Shown: positions 33,291 through 42,804, counted from the stretch's first letter. The stretch is DNA of 64,000 bases from Asticcacaulis excentricus CB 48 (GCF_000175215.2 NC_014816.1:1609001-1673000); one strand, 5' to 3'. Translations and numbers: made by a program. The notes: a model not told the origin generated them from the sequence alone.

Positions 33291-34655
33291 TTAACCTTTC
33301 TTTTGGGCGGCTTTTTCCGCCGTCCTTCGTTCACGGAATGCCTTGGCCCATCCAGCCTTTTCGGTCTGCAGTGACCGCTCAAAGGCCAGTGCATCGGCCG
33401 GCACATCCTTCGTAATCACCGAACCCGACCCAGTAATGGCCCCGGCCCCCACCGTCACCGGCGCAACCAGCGAGGCGTTAGAGCCGACAAAGGCCCCTTC
33501 GCCGATCACCGTGCGGTGTTTGAAATATCCATCATAATTGCAGAAGATAGTGCCCGCACCGATATTGGCCTTCGCGCCGACCTCGCCATCGCCCAGATAG
33601 CTCAGGTGATTGGCCTTGGCCCCCTCACCGATCCTGACGTTCTTCACCTCGACGAAATTACCAATGTGCACGTCCTTGCCAATGTCGGCCCCAGGACGCA
33701 AACGGGCATAGGGACCGATCAGCGCCCCTTCGGCAACGCAGGCCCCCTCAAGGTGCGAAAAGGCCCGGATCACTGCCCCTGAGGCAACGCTCACACCTTC
33801 AGCAAAGACGACATTGGGCTCGACCACCACGCCCGGCGCGATTTGTGTATCCCACGACAGGAAGACCGTCTCCGGCGCGGGCATCGTAACGCCATTCAGC
33901 ATCAGCGTCTTGCGGCAGCGCGATTGCCAGATGGCTTCGGCAGCGGCCAGTTCGACCTGAGAATTAACGCCAGTGACGTCTTCTTCGCCGACGAAACAGA
34001 CCTTCGGTTTCAGCCCGCGTGCTTTGGCTATACCCACCACATCGGTCAGGTAATATTCTCCCTTGGCATTGTCGTTGCGCACTTCATCAAGCAGCGAAAA
34101 CAGAGTGGCACGATCCGCCGCTAGCACTCCGGAATTGCAAGCGCGGATAGCCAGCTGTTGCGCCGTCGCCTCCTTGGCCTCGACAATGGCGCTGAGATTG
34201 TCCGCCCCTTCGATAACCAGACGGCCATAGGCCCCCGGATCGGCGGCCTCAAAACCCAGTACCGCCAGATCAGCCTTATCGGCCAGATCAAACACGGTCT
34301 TGAGCGTCTGCGTGTCAATCAGCGGGCAATCGGCATAGGAGACCACGACCTGACCTTCGAAATCACTCAGCGCCACCTTGGCCGCCAGCACAGCGTGGCC
34401 AGTCCCCAGCGGCGGGTCCTGCACTACCACGTTATCGGCCCCCAGACGCTGACGCGCGCTGTCGCCCACCTGCGGCGAATGCGCCCCGACCACGACAACA
34501 ATCCGCTCACAGTCAAGACCTTCGGCCGCGTCGATCGCCAGGTCCATCATGGCGCGCCCCGCTACCCGGTGCAGCACCTTGGGCAGAGGCGATTTCATGC
34601 GCGTGCCCTGCCCAGCCGCTAGAATGATAGCGGCGCGTTTGCGGTTTTGGCTCAT
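33291..34655 (-). CDS. glmU: Bifunctional N-acetylglucosamine-1-phosphate uridyltransferase / glucosamine-1-phosphate acetyltransferase
   Basis: 454 aa. It makes UDP-N-acetylglucosamine for peptidoglycan and lipopolysaccharide. The N-terminal uridyltransferase shows IILAAGQGTRMKSPLPKVLH and VSYADCPLID (the metal-binding DCP region). From about 235 the left-handed beta-helix acetyltransferase runs in hexapeptide repeats, ending in GVSVASGAVI.. and GEGAFVGSNASLVAPVTVGA. It is first in the glmU-rpiA-gor run and divergent from gph with a 91-nt gap. Confidence 0.97.
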   Translation of the reverse strand: MSQNRKRAAIILAAGQGTRMKSPLPKVLHRVAGRAMMDLAIDAAEGLDCERIVVVVGAHSPQVGDSARQRLGADNVVVQDPPLGTGHAVLAAKVALSDFEGQVVVSYADCPLIDTQTLKTVFDLADKADLAVLGFEAADPGAYGRLVIEGADNLSAIVEAKEATAQQLAIRACNSGVLAADRATLFSLLDEVRNDNAKGEYYLTDVVGIAKARGLKPKVCFVGEEDVTGVNSQVELAAAEAIWQSRCRKTLMLNGVTMPAPETVFLSWDTQIAPGVVVEPNVVFAEGVSVASGAVIRAFSHLEGACVAEGALIGPYARLRPGADIGKDVHIGNFVEVKNVRIGEGAKANHLSYLGDGEVGAKANIGAGTIFCNYDGYFKHRTVIGEGAFVGSNASLVAPVTVGAGAITGSGSVITKDVPADALAFERSLQTEKAGWAKAFRERRTAEKAAQKKG

Positions 34656-34746
34656 TGTCGTGATTCACCTGTTGCCGTTTGGCCCGATTTAGACCAAAGC
34701 ACCGGCGAATTGAACGTCAAAAACATCGGCCGGAGCGATTTTGCCT

Positions 34747-35433
34747 ATGACGACCCTTCCCGACCTCAGCGGATTCGGTATCGCCTTCGATCTCGATGGC
34801 ACGCTGGTGGAAACCGCGCCGGATATTATCGGCACGCTGAACACCATTCTGGCCGAATACGACGTGCCGCCCTTCCCCTACGAAGCCGCACGCAGTCTGG
34901 TTGGGCGCGGGGCGCGCTCATTAATACAGCGGGGCTTTGCGGCGGCCAATGTCCCTTTGAGCGAAGAGGCCGAACTGCCCATGGTCGGGCGCTTTCTCGA
35001 CCTCTATCGTGAACGCATTGATCAGGAAAGCCACGCCTTTGCGGGGCTCGAGGGCGCTCTGGATCAACTGAGAGCCGCCGGTGCCCGATTGGCCGTCTGC
35101 ACCAACAAGCCGACGGCACTGTCGGAACTACTGCTAACCAAACTCGGTCTGATCGAGCGTTTCGGCTCGGTGCGCGGGGCGGATAGCGTGCCGCTCAAAA
35201 AACCCGATCGCGGTCACCTGAAGGCCTGCGCCGTCGACCTCGGCCTGCCGCTTGATAAAATGTTGCTAATCGGCGATTCCGAAACCGACTATCTGACGGC
35301 GCAAAACGCCGGCGTTCCTTGCGTGCTGGTTAGCTTTGGCTATTGCGACACGCCAATGGAAGCGATGTCGCCTGCGGCCCTGATCGACCATTTCGACGAA
35401 CTGCCCACAGCCATCGCCTCTATCCTTCGATAA
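34747..35433 (+). CDS. gph: Phosphoglycolate phosphatase (HAD family)
   Basis: 228 aa from the ATG at 34747; a TTG 6 nt earlier is not needed. HAD motif I is FDLDGTLVETAPDI, motif II includes AVCTNKPTALS, motif III Lys is in VPLKKPDRGHL, and motif IV is LIGDSETDYLTAQNAGVP. It removes phosphate from 2-phosphoglycolate formed during DNA end repair. It is upstream of tRNA-Val and divergent from glmU. Confidence 0.93.
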   Translation: MTTLPDLSGFGIAFDLDGTLVETAPDIIGTLNTILAEYDVPPFPYEAARSLVGRGARSLIQRGFAAANVPLSEEAELPMVGRFLDLYRERIDQESHAFAGLEGALDQLRAAGARLAVCTNKPTALSELLLTKLGLIERFGSVRGADSVPLKKPDRGHLKACAVDLGLPLDKMLLIGDSETDYLTAQNAGVPCVLVSFGYCDTPMEAMSPAALIDHFDELPTAIASILR

Positions 35434-35439
35434 AAGGTC

Positions 35440-35468
35440 TTGTCAGGGCGGCGCGCAGCGACTAATAA
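35440..35468 (+). promoter_or_regulatory. Promoter of tRNA-Val
   Basis: TTGTCA (35440-35445), a 17-bp spacer and TAATAA (35463-35468), about 20 nt before the tRNA start at 35489. Both boxes are close to the consensus, a good match for a stable-RNA promoter. Confidence 0.65.
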
Positions 35469-35488
35469 GCCCGCTCCCAGCTTTGGAT

Positions 35489-35563
35489 GGACGCGTAGCT
35501 CAGCGGGAGAGCATTCGCTTCACACGCGAAGGGTCACAGGTTCAATCCCTGTCGCGTCCACCA
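35489..35563 (+). tRNA. tRNA-Val(CAC)
   Basis: Acceptor stem GGACGCG/CGCGTCC, discriminator A and encoded CCA (35561-35563). Anticodon stem TTCGC/GCGAA closes the loop with CAC at about 35521-35523. The T arm ACAGG-TTCAATC-CCTGT is intact. Mature length 72 nt plus CCA. This decodes GUG. Confidence 0.95.
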
Positions 35564-35795
35564 TTCCCTCGTTTCGTCCGAAAAATCGAAATTGATCCTC
35601 GAGTTTACGCTCAGAGGTTTCGCCGCACCTTGTTCAAGATGGTCTTCACCCTCCCGGCACCGCACAGGTTGCGCTCCCGCTGGATCTCAAAAAGCACAGC
35701 GTTAGATCATCAACAAATTCTCGCAAGTCGTTTCGACCCTACCCTAATCGCCGACGCCCGCTTGGGCCCTTTGATTTTCGTTTAAGTTGTTACAC
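35564..35795. other. Intergenic region between tRNA-Val and the antiporter gene
   Basis: No gene or clear hairpin; one frame in it lacks support. It separates convergent tRNA-Val and the cation antiporter. Confidence 0.4.
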
Positions 35796-37655
35796 TTACG
35801 CCCGCTTGGTCGCTTCGGCGCTGTCAGTCTCGTCGTCGGTCAGTATGCGTTCCAGTTCCTTCTGACTCAGGCGCGTGAAGTTTACCAGATCGGGCTCGGA
35901 GTCGAAAAACGCGAAGGATTTTCGCAGCGTCACAATGTCATGCTGCAAGAAGGCCTGCGCGCGGCGTTCGACCTGGGCTTTGGGCGCGCCCATGGTGATC
36001 AGGGCTTCACGCGCCACCGCCATCGACGAGTCTAGGGTTTCGCGGTGGTAGTAATCCACCCCCGCCCGGTCCAGCTCATAAGCGTGGCGGCGGTTACGCG
36101 CACGGGCAAACACCTTGAGATGCGGGAAATTTTCCTTGGCCAGTTGCACGATCTTCACCGCGCCTTCAGCATCATCAATGGCCACAATCAGCATCCGCGC
36201 CTGATCGGCCCCGGCACTACGCAGCACGTCAAGGCGCGTGGCGTCGCCGAAATAGGCGCGGTTGATACCGAAGCGTTGCAGAAGCTGGATCTGGTCCGGA
36301 TTGTTCTCCAGAATGGTCACCATCACCCCCTGCGAGCGCAGAAAACGGCCAATGATCTGACCAAAGCGACCGAAACCGGCGATGATGACGCTGTTGCGTT
36401 CTTCGATAGGATCGGGCGCACGTTCCGGCAACAGCGACAGGAAGCGTGGCACAACGTAGCGGTTAAATAGCTCAAGACAGATGGGGGTGATGCCAATGGA
36501 AATGGCCACCACAAGCGTCAGAAACCGCCGCAGATCGGGCGTCAGAAGGCCTAACTGCCCCGACAACTGAAACAGCACAAAGGCGAACTCCCCACCCTGC
36601 GCCAGAGACAGGGCCAGACCCGATCCGGCGATGTTATCCATACCGAACCGCCGCGCCAGAGCGTACAGAATCAAGCCCTTAATGGCCATCAGCCCGAAGA
36701 CCGCCAGCATCAGCTGCACCGGTTGCGTGAGCAGACGATCGACGTCCATGCCCATCCCGACCGAGATAAAGAATAGGCCGAGCAACAGCCCCTTGAACGG
36801 CTGAATGTCGGTTTCAATGGTAGTCTTATAGGGGGAGTTGGCCAGAACGACGCCGCCCAAAAACGCGCCCAATGCCGGCGACACGCCGACCAGTTGCATC
36901 AAAAGCGTCACCCCGACCACCAGCCCCAGCGAGGTTGCCGTGAACACTTCGCGCAGATTGGTGCGCGCAATACGCGGCAGGAAGTGGCGCGACAGAAGCT
37001 GCCCACCCGCAATGACCATGGCAATTGTGGACAGGCCCGCCAGCGCCTGCGCCCAGACCGGCAGGTTTTCCACTAGACTGGCCCCATGCGCTTCCGGGAC
37101 CTGTCCACTACCGGCAGCCAGAAGCGGGATGATGATCAAGATAGGAATAACGGCGATGTCCTGGAACAGTAGGACGGAGAAGGTCGTTTCGCCAACCTGG
37201 GTCTGCATCAGATGCTTTTCCTCTAGCATCTGAAGCACAAGCGCCGTGGATGACATGGAGAGCGCCATGCCGATGGCCAGCGCCGTTTCCCAACTCAGAT
37301 TAAAACCGAACTTGCTTAGCGCCATGATCGCGCCCATCAGGGCCAGCGAGCACAGAACCACCTGAAGTCCTCCCATGCCGACAATGGTGCGGCGCAGCCG
37401 CCACAGCAGCGCGGGCTCAAGCTCAAGGCCGATGAGGAACATCATCATCACCACGCCGAATTCGGCAAAATGCATGGTTGAGGTGACACGATCAATGAAG
37501 CCAAAGCCAGACGGTCCGATCAGGATGCCCGCGATTAGATAACCCAGCACGGCCCCCAGCTTGAATCGTGCCGCCAGCGGCACGACCAGACAGGCCGCCG
37601 CCAGAAACACAAACACATTGAGCAGTAATCCCGTATCCACGCGCCGTCTCCGCAA
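35796..37655 (-). CDS. CPA2-type monovalent cation:proton antiporter with RCK domain
   Basis: 619 aa from a TTG at 37655; a GTG at 37640 (VDTGLLLNVFVF) is an equally good start. The first 390 residues are about 12 membrane helices of a KefB/C-type exchanger (GVVMMMFLIGLELEPALLW, AGSGLALSLAQGGEFAFVLF). Residues about 410-530 form a TrkA-N/RCK NAD-binding domain (VIIAGFGRFGQIIGRFL, YFGDATRLDVLRSAGADQAR). It probably exports potassium or sodium in exchange for protons, controlled by a nucleotide or glutathione adduct, and protects cytoplasmic pH. It is convergent with tRNA-Val. Confidence 0.92.
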   Translation of the reverse strand: MRRRRVDTGLLLNVFVFLAAACLVVPLAARFKLGAVLGYLIAGILIGPSGFGFIDRVTSTMHFAEFGVVMMMFLIGLELEPALLWRLRRTIVGMGGLQVVLCSLALMGAIMALSKFGFNLSWETALAIGMALSMSSTALVLQMLEEKHLMQTQVGETTFSVLLFQDIAVIPILIIIPLLAAGSGQVPEAHGASLVENLPVWAQALAGLSTIAMVIAGGQLLSRHFLPRIARTNLREVFTATSLGLVVGVTLLMQLVGVSPALGAFLGGVVLANSPYKTTIETDIQPFKGLLLGLFFISVGMGMDVDRLLTQPVQLMLAVFGLMAIKGLILYALARRFGMDNIAGSGLALSLAQGGEFAFVLFQLSGQLGLLTPDLRRFLTLVVAISIGITPICLELFNRYVVPRFLSLLPERAPDPIEERNSVIIAGFGRFGQIIGRFLRSQGVMVTILENNPDQIQLLQRFGINRAYFGDATRLDVLRSAGADQARMLIVAIDDAEGAVKIVQLAKENFPHLKVFARARNRRHAYELDRAGVDYYHRETLDSSMAVAREALITMGAPKAQVERRAQAFLQHDIVTLRKSFAFFDSEPDLVNFTRLSQKELERILTDDETDSAEATKRA

Positions 37656-37769
37656 TCGTCGTCAGAAGATAGGGGCGTTCGGGGGGCTTTAACAATAGCT
37701 TGACTCGCAAAAAGGATTCCCGGGACCGCTGCGGTTGACAGGCCGCCGACGGTCGTCTCAACTGTCATT

Positions 37770-38585
37770 ATGAGTGACCCTTCGTCTTCGGACCTCTTCA
37801 TCCTGACCGAACGTGGCGGACCGCTGGTTATCGCTGCACCACATGTCGGGACCTACCTGCCGCCGGACATTGCCGCCCGGCTAAACCCTGTGGGCCTGTC
37901 GGTGATGGAGACAGACTTCCACGTCCATCGGCTGTACGATTTTGCGGCAGAGATTGAGGCGACCACCCTGTTCGCCACCCATTCGCGCTATGTGGTCGAT
38001 CTCAACCGCGATCCGCACTCCTCGCCTCTCTATCCGGGGATGTTTGAAACCGGCCTTTGTCCCCTGAGCGATTTCGACCGCAACCCCATCTATCTCGAAG
38101 GGCAGGAACCAAGCCTTGCCCAGACCGAACAGCGGCGTTTTCAGTACTGGTTCCCCTATCACGCCCGGCTGGAGGAGGTGCTGGAGGCGACGCGACAGCG
38201 TCACGGCTTTGCGCTTCTGATTGACGCGCATTCGATCCGTCCGTCCATCCCGCTACTGTTTGACGGTGCCCTGCCCGACCTCAGCTTCGGGTCCGACAGC
38301 GGACGCACCCTGCCGCCTGTAGTGATTGAAGCCCTGCAAAGCTGGATGCAGCGCACAAGCGACTGGACTAGCGTGCTGGATGGACGTTTCAAGGGCGGCT
38401 TCACCACGCGCGGTCACGGCCGCCCGGAAGATAAGATTTACGCGCTGCAAATTGAAATCGTACAGAGCTGCTATCTCGACATGGATGACCCCACCCGTTT
38501 CGACCCACAACGCGCCCGGCCTTTGTCGCAAACGCTGAAACCGTTGCTGGAGATCTTGATTTCGGCGGCGAAACAGGCCAAGTGA
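37770..38585 (+). CDS. N-formylglutamate amidohydrolase family protein
   Basis: 271 aa. VIAAPHVGTYLPPDIAARL with the His of the metal site, ETDFHVHRLYDF, SRYVVDLNRDPHS, and LLIDAHSIRPSIP are the family marks (Zn-binding His/Asp/His set). The enzyme hydrolyses N-formyl-L-glutamate in the last step of one histidine-degradation route. No other hut genes are beside it, so it may act on another N-acyl amino acid. It is 34 nt before folD and could be co-transcribed, which fits one-carbon/formate metabolism. Confidence 0.88.
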   Translation: MSDPSSSDLFILTERGGPLVIAAPHVGTYLPPDIAARLNPVGLSVMETDFHVHRLYDFAAEIEATTLFATHSRYVVDLNRDPHSSPLYPGMFETGLCPLSDFDRNPIYLEGQEPSLAQTEQRRFQYWFPYHARLEEVLEATRQRHGFALLIDAHSIRPSIPLLFDGALPDLSFGSDSGRTLPPVVIEALQSWMQRTSDWTSVLDGRFKGGFTTRGHGRPEDKIYALQIEIVQSCYLDMDDPTRFDPQRARPLSQTLKPLLEILISAAKQAK

Positions 38586-38619
38586 GCCGCAAAATTCCCA
38601 AGCTTCTCCGGAGAGCCTC

Positions 38620-39525
38620 ATGAGCGCGCGCGGCAATATTATCGACGGCTTCGGCTATGCCAAAGGTCTGCGCGAACGCATCGCCGGGCGCGTAGCCACC
38701 TTGAAGGCCGAGCACGGCCTGACGCCTTGTCTGGTGGTGGTGATCGTCGGCGAAGACCCGGCCAGCCAGATCTATGTGAAAAACAAGGGCGAGACGACGA
38801 AGGCCGTCGGCATGGAAAGCCGCACTATCGTTTTGCCGGCGGACACGACCGAGGCCGATCTTCTGAAACTGATCGGTGAACTGAATGCTGACACCGGCGT
38901 CAACGGCATACTGGTGCAACTGCCCCTGCCGGCGCACATGTCATCGCTTAAGGTCATAGACGCTATCGACCCGCTGAAGGATGTCGATGGCTTTCATGTG
39001 CAGAATGCCGGGCGTCTGGCGGTCGGCCTCGACGCCATTGTCCCTTGCACGCCGCTGGGCTCGCTGATGCTGCTGAAAGACGCGCTAAAGACACACGATG
39101 ACGGCAATCTGTCGGGCCTCAATGCTGTGATCGTTGGGCGCTCCAACATCGTGGGGAAGCCGATGGCGCAGCTTCTGCTCAATGAAAACTGCACCGTGAC
39201 GATCGCCCATTCGCGCACCGCGAACCTGCCGGACCTGTGCCGCACCGCCGATGTGCTGGTCGCCGCCGTGGGGCGTCCGAAGTTCATTCAGGGCGACTGG
39301 GTGAAGGACGGGGCCTATGTCATCGACGTCGGCATCAACCGCATCGAGGTTGACGGCAAGAACAAGATCGTCGGCGATGTCGATTTCGACGCCGCCCTGC
39401 CGCGTGCTACGGCCATCACGCCCGTGCCGAAAGGCGTTGGTCCGATGACCATTGCCTGCCTGCTCAACAATACCCTGCAAGCTGCCTGCGTACAGCACGG
39501 CCTGCCCGTCCCCGGCGACCTGTAA
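38620..39525 (+). CDS. folD: Bifunctional methylenetetrahydrofolate dehydrogenase / cyclohydrolase
   Basis: 301 aa. Interconverts methylene-, methenyl- and formyl-tetrahydrofolate using NADP. The catalytic Lys is in SQIYVKNKGET (YxxxK), with GVNGILVQLPLPAHM, IVPCTPLGSLMLL, and the cofactor motif VIVGRSNIVGKPMAQLLL. AITPVPKGVGPMTIACLLNN is the conserved C-terminus. The flavoprotein gene follows after 3 nt, so an operon is likely. Confidence 0.97.
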   Translation: MSARGNIIDGFGYAKGLRERIAGRVATLKAEHGLTPCLVVVIVGEDPASQIYVKNKGETTKAVGMESRTIVLPADTTEADLLKLIGELNADTGVNGILVQLPLPAHMSSLKVIDAIDPLKDVDGFHVQNAGRLAVGLDAIVPCTPLGSLMLLKDALKTHDDGNLSGLNAVIVGRSNIVGKPMAQLLLNENCTVTIAHSRTANLPDLCRTADVLVAAVGRPKFIQGDWVKDGAYVIDVGINRIEVDGKNKIVGDVDFDAALPRATAITPVPKGVGPMTIACLLNNTLQAACVQHGLPVPGDL

Positions 39526-39528
39526 AAC

Positions 39529-40758
39529 ATGAGCGCGGGTGTCGTCATTATAGGGGCGGGGCACGCCGGCGGATCGGCGGCGGCCTTCCTGCGCCAGTAC
39601 GGGTACGAAGGTCCGATCACCCTGATCGGGGATGAGCCGCACCTGCCTTATCAGCGTCCGCCCCTGTCGAAGGCCTGGCTGAAAGGCGAGGCGTCAGGCG
39701 ATGACCTCTATCTGCGGCCGCAAAACTTCTATGACGAAGCCAATATCGCCGTTTGGCTGGAGCGCCGCGTCGTGGCCATCGACACGCAGCATAAGACGGT
39801 CACCATCGACGGCGAAACGATCGCCTATGAGCACCTGATCATCGCCACCGGCTCAAAGGCGAGGCCTTTCGGCTGTCCGGGCACGGATGAAACGCCTTAT
39901 CACCTGCTGCGCACCATCGTCGATGCCGAATGGCTCAAGCCGCACCTGAAGGCCGGGCAGCGCATCGGCCTGATCGGCGCGGGCTATGTGGGGCTGGAAG
40001 TCGCCGCCTCAGCACGCAAGCTCGGCAGTGCAGTGACGGTGTTTGAGCGCGAAAGCCGCATTCTGGCACGCGTCGCCTCGCCCGTCCTGTCCGACGCCTT
40101 TACGCACATCCACGGCGATAACGGCGTCACCCTGATCACCGGGGCGGAGGTGGTGCGCGTCAGCGCCGAAGGCGATTTGCGCTGCGTGCATATGGCCGAC
40201 GACAGCGTGCATCGATTCGATGTGCTGCTGGTCGGTATTGGCGCGCTGCCCGCCGATGATCTGGCGCAAGCCGCTGGTATCGCGTGTGCAAACGGCATCG
40301 TCGTCAATCACGAAGCCCGAACCTCGGTCCCGGATGTGTTCGCCATCGGCGACGTGACCTCGCGCGAAGTCAAGCCGTGGTACGAGGGCCGCTATCGGCT
40401 GGAAAGCGTGCCGAGCGCACTGGAGCAAGCCAAGCAGGCCGCCGCCGCCATCACCGGCTTCAAGGCTCCACCGCCCGAAGTGCCGTGGTTCTGGTCTGAT
40501 CAGTACGACTATAAGCTCCAGATCGCGGGCCTGATGCGCCCTGGTGCCAAACTGATCACGCGCGGCGATCCCATGACGGGGGCGTTCAGCGTGTTTCACC
40601 TGAACACCAATCAGCAGGTTATCTGTGTGGAAAGCGTCAACCGCCCAGCAGACTTTATGGCGGGCAAGCAGTTGATCCATAAGGCGGTGGCGGTCGAAGA
40701 CAACGTCATCGCCGATGCGGAGTCCACACTGAAACCCTATTTGCAGGCTGCCCGCTAA
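39529..40758 (+). CDS. NAD(P)H-dependent ferredoxin reductase-type flavoprotein
   Basis: 409 aa. FAD site GVVIIGAGHAGGSAAAFLRQ, NAD site RIGLIGAGYVGLEVAASARK, and the second FAD loop VFAIGDVTSREVKPWYEGR. The C-terminal 80 residues are the reductase_C domain (WSDQYDYKLQIAGLMR). It resembles reductases feeding cytochrome P450 or ring hydroxylase ferredoxins, such as rhodocoxin reductase, but no ferredoxin or P450 gene is next to it. It starts 3 nt after folD. Confidence 0.92.
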   Translation: MSAGVVIIGAGHAGGSAAAFLRQYGYEGPITLIGDEPHLPYQRPPLSKAWLKGEASGDDLYLRPQNFYDEANIAVWLERRVVAIDTQHKTVTIDGETIAYEHLIIATGSKARPFGCPGTDETPYHLLRTIVDAEWLKPHLKAGQRIGLIGAGYVGLEVAASARKLGSAVTVFERESRILARVASPVLSDAFTHIHGDNGVTLITGAEVVRVSAEGDLRCVHMADDSVHRFDVLLVGIGALPADDLAQAAGIACANGIVVNHEARTSVPDVFAIGDVTSREVKPWYEGRYRLESVPSALEQAKQAAAAITGFKAPPPEVPWFWSDQYDYKLQIAGLMRPGAKLITRGDPMTGAFSVFHLNTNQQVICVESVNRPADFMAGKQLIHKAVAVEDNVIADAESTLKPYLQAAR

Positions 40759-40843
40759 AACCTGCTGCGTTGCGGCAATTTAGGCATGACACAGGGCGGC
40801 GTTTCAGTCTAGCTTTCAACAGATACGCGAACGGGAGAGACCG

Positions 40844-41551
40844 ATGCCGTCGAAGATATATTCGGACGCGAAGAGTGCGCTGGAGGGGCTGACGTTTGAC
40901 GGGATGACGGTGATGGCCGGGGGCTTTGGCCTTTGCGGTATCCCGGAGAACCTGATCGGAGCCCTGCGCGACACGGGCGTGACCGGGATCACCGCCATTT
41001 CCAACAATGCCGGGGTCGATGGCTTCGGGCTGGGGATGCTGCTCAATACGCGTCAGATCAAAAAGATGATCTCGTCCTATGTTGGCGAAAACAAGGAGTT
41101 CGAGCGGCAGTACCTGGCGGGCGAGCTGGAGCTGGAGTTCAATCCGCAGGGCACCCTGGCGGAACGGATTCGGGCCGGCGGAGCCGGGATTCCGGGCTTC
41201 TATACCGCCACCGGCGTTGGCACGCTGGTTGCCGAAGGCAAGGAGCTGAAAGAGTTCAACGGGAAGACCTTTGTTCTTGAGACAGGATTGGTCGCCGACC
41301 TCTCCATCGTCAAGGCGTGGAAAGCCGATGAACGCGGCAATCTGATTTTCCGCAAGACGGCGCGCAATTTCAACCCGATGATGGCCACCGCCGGCAAGGT
41401 CTGCGTCGCCGAGGTCGAGGAGATCGTGCCGGTGGGGTCGCTCGATCCCGACTGCATCCATACGCCAGGCATATATGTCGATCGCCTGATCAAAGGCACG
41501 TTTGAAAAGCGGATCGAACAGCGCACCGTGCGTCAGAGACAAGGAGCCTGA
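40844..41551 (+). CDS. scoA: 3-oxoacid CoA-transferase subunit A
   Basis: 235 aa. The start is MPSKIYSDAKSALEGLTFDG. GGFGLCGIPENLIGALRDTG is the CoA-transferase alpha-subunit glycine signature, and AERIRAGGAGIPGFYTATGV follows. With subunit B it moves CoA from succinyl-CoA to acetoacetate, letting the cell use ketone bodies or polyhydroxybutyrate products. Subunit B starts 2 nt after its stop, so the pair is coupled. A GGGAGAG Shine-Dalgarno precedes the ATG. Confidence 0.95.
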   Translation: MPSKIYSDAKSALEGLTFDGMTVMAGGFGLCGIPENLIGALRDTGVTGITAISNNAGVDGFGLGMLLNTRQIKKMISSYVGENKEFERQYLAGELELEFNPQGTLAERIRAGGAGIPGFYTATGVGTLVAEGKELKEFNGKTFVLETGLVADLSIVKAWKADERGNLIFRKTARNFNPMMATAGKVCVAEVEEIVPVGSLDPDCIHTPGIYVDRLIKGTFEKRIEQRTVRQRQGA

Positions 41552-41553
41552 TC

Positions 41554-42198
41554 ATGCCCTGGACACGTGACCAACTCGCTGAGCGCGCCGCTAAAGAACT
41601 TCAGGACGGTTTCTACGTCAATCTGGGCATTGGCATCCCGACCCTGGTAGCCAACCACATCCCGCAGGGCATGACCGTCACCTTTCAGTCAGAAAACGGT
41701 ATGCTGGGCATGGGCCCCTTCCCCTATGAGGATGAGGTCGACCCCGACCTGATCAATGCGGGCAAGCAGACCATCACCGAACTGCCCGAAACAAGCTATT
41801 TCTCGTCGTCGGACTCGTTCGCCATGATCCGCGGCGGCCATATCGACCTGACCATTCTGGGAGCGATGGAGGTCGGCGAAAACGGCGACATCGCCAACTG
41901 GATGATCCCAGGCAAGCTGGTCAAGGGCATGGGCGGGGCGATGGACCTCGTCGCCGGGGTGCAAAAGGTCGTGGTCGTTATGGAACACGCCAACAAACAC
42001 GGCGAATCCAAAGTGCTGAAACGCTGCGACCTGCCCCTGACCGGAGCCGGCGTGGTCGATCTGATCATCTCGACTTTGGGTGTATTCGAGGTCAAGCCCG
42101 ATGGCTCAGGCCTTATCCTGGTCGAACTGGCCCCCGATGTGACACTCGAATACATCGCCGCCCAGACACAGGCCTCCTACGAGGTGGCGCTGCGCTAA
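41554..42198 (+). CDS. scoB: 3-oxoacid CoA-transferase subunit B
   Basis: 214 aa. The catalytic Glu lies in TFQSENGMLGMGPFP, the family signature. FYVNLGIGIPTLVANHI opens the fold and AMDLVAGVQKVVVVMEHANK lies near the middle. It is the partner of subunit A immediately upstream and is required for activity. The pair acts in the cytoplasm on acetoacetate or related beta-keto acids. Confidence 0.95.
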   Translation: MPWTRDQLAERAAKELQDGFYVNLGIGIPTLVANHIPQGMTVTFQSENGMLGMGPFPYEDEVDPDLINAGKQTITELPETSYFSSSDSFAMIRGGHIDLTILGAMEVGENGDIANWMIPGKLVKGMGGAMDLVAGVQKVVVVMEHANKHGESKVLKRCDLPLTGAGVVDLIISTLGVFEVKPDGSGLILVELAPDVTLEYIAAQTQASYEVALR

Positions 42199-42357
42199 GG
42201 GTTACGAGATTAGCCACAGAAAACAAAAAGACGCGAAAAGGTGCGGTATCGATCTTGTCCGGAGGCAACTATTAAACCGCACAAAGACACACTAAGCGCG
42301 TCGCGCCTTAGGTTTAATATCGCATTCCGTGTTTTTTGTTTTTCGTGGTAAAACCCG
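42199..42357. repeat. Imperfect inverted repeat between convergent genes
   Basis: Arms at about 42213-42233 (GCCACAGAAAACAAAAAGACG) and 42328-42348 (complement reads ACCACGAAAAACAAAAAACAC) match imperfectly. A nested pair ATTAAACC / GGTTTAAT stands at about 42271-42278 and 42310-42317, around CTAAGCGCG/CGCGCCTTAG. The whole can fold into a long hairpin and may be a bidirectional terminator or a REP/MITE-like palindrome. Confidence 0.45.
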
Positions 42358-42804
42358 CTATGCCCCGGACTTACTCGCCCGCTTGATAACGCCGGAGAAG
42401 GTCATGACCATGCGGTCGCCGACCTTAATCTGACCCCGGCCGAAGATGGTCGATTGGCCAGCACGGGTAATCTCACCTGTGGCAATCACGATGTCACCCA
42501 GATTGCCAGGGCTGAGGAACTGCGCATCCAGTTGCATGGTCACGCCGCCTGAGGTCTGCAAATTGTCCAGCGCAAACACATAAAGCGCCGTATCGGCCAG
42601 AGAAAGCAGACAGCCCCCGTGCATGATACCGCCGCCATTGAGGTGTCTTTGCTCGACCTTAAGCGCCACCTGCATCTTGCCGTCGGCGCCGGGCAGATAA
42701 TAAAACGGCCCTATATGGTTGACATAGTCGTCATGGAAGGGCGAAAGGAACCACCCTTTGAAATCGCCGTCCTTGACCTGAAGCGGTTTGGGCTGATCGG
42801 CCAT
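42358..42804 (-). CDS. PaaI-type hotdog-fold acyl-CoA thioesterase
   Basis: 148 aa from the ATG at 42804. A second ATG 6 nt earlier lies too close to the GAGG Shine-Dalgarno to be favoured. The hotdog signature is LNGGGIMHGGCLLSLADTAL, with HGG and D at the usual catalytic sites. TLNFL-like VTMQLDAQFLSPGNLGDIVI completes the fold. It should release CoA from aromatic or acyl-CoA intermediates in the cytoplasm. It is divergent from the DUF3253 gene. Confidence 0.88.
   Translation of the reverse strand: MADQPKPLQVKDGDFKGWFLSPFHDDYVNHIGPFYYLPGADGKMQVALKVEQRHLNGGGIMHGGCLLSLADTALYVFALDNLQTSGGVTMQLDAQFLSPGNLGDIVIATGEITRAGQSTIFGRGQIKVGDRMVMTFSGVIKRASKSGA

Noticed and set aside
37770..38585. Histidine utilisation (hut) operon
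   Set aside because: Only the amidohydrolase is present; no hutH, hutU or hutI lies nearby.
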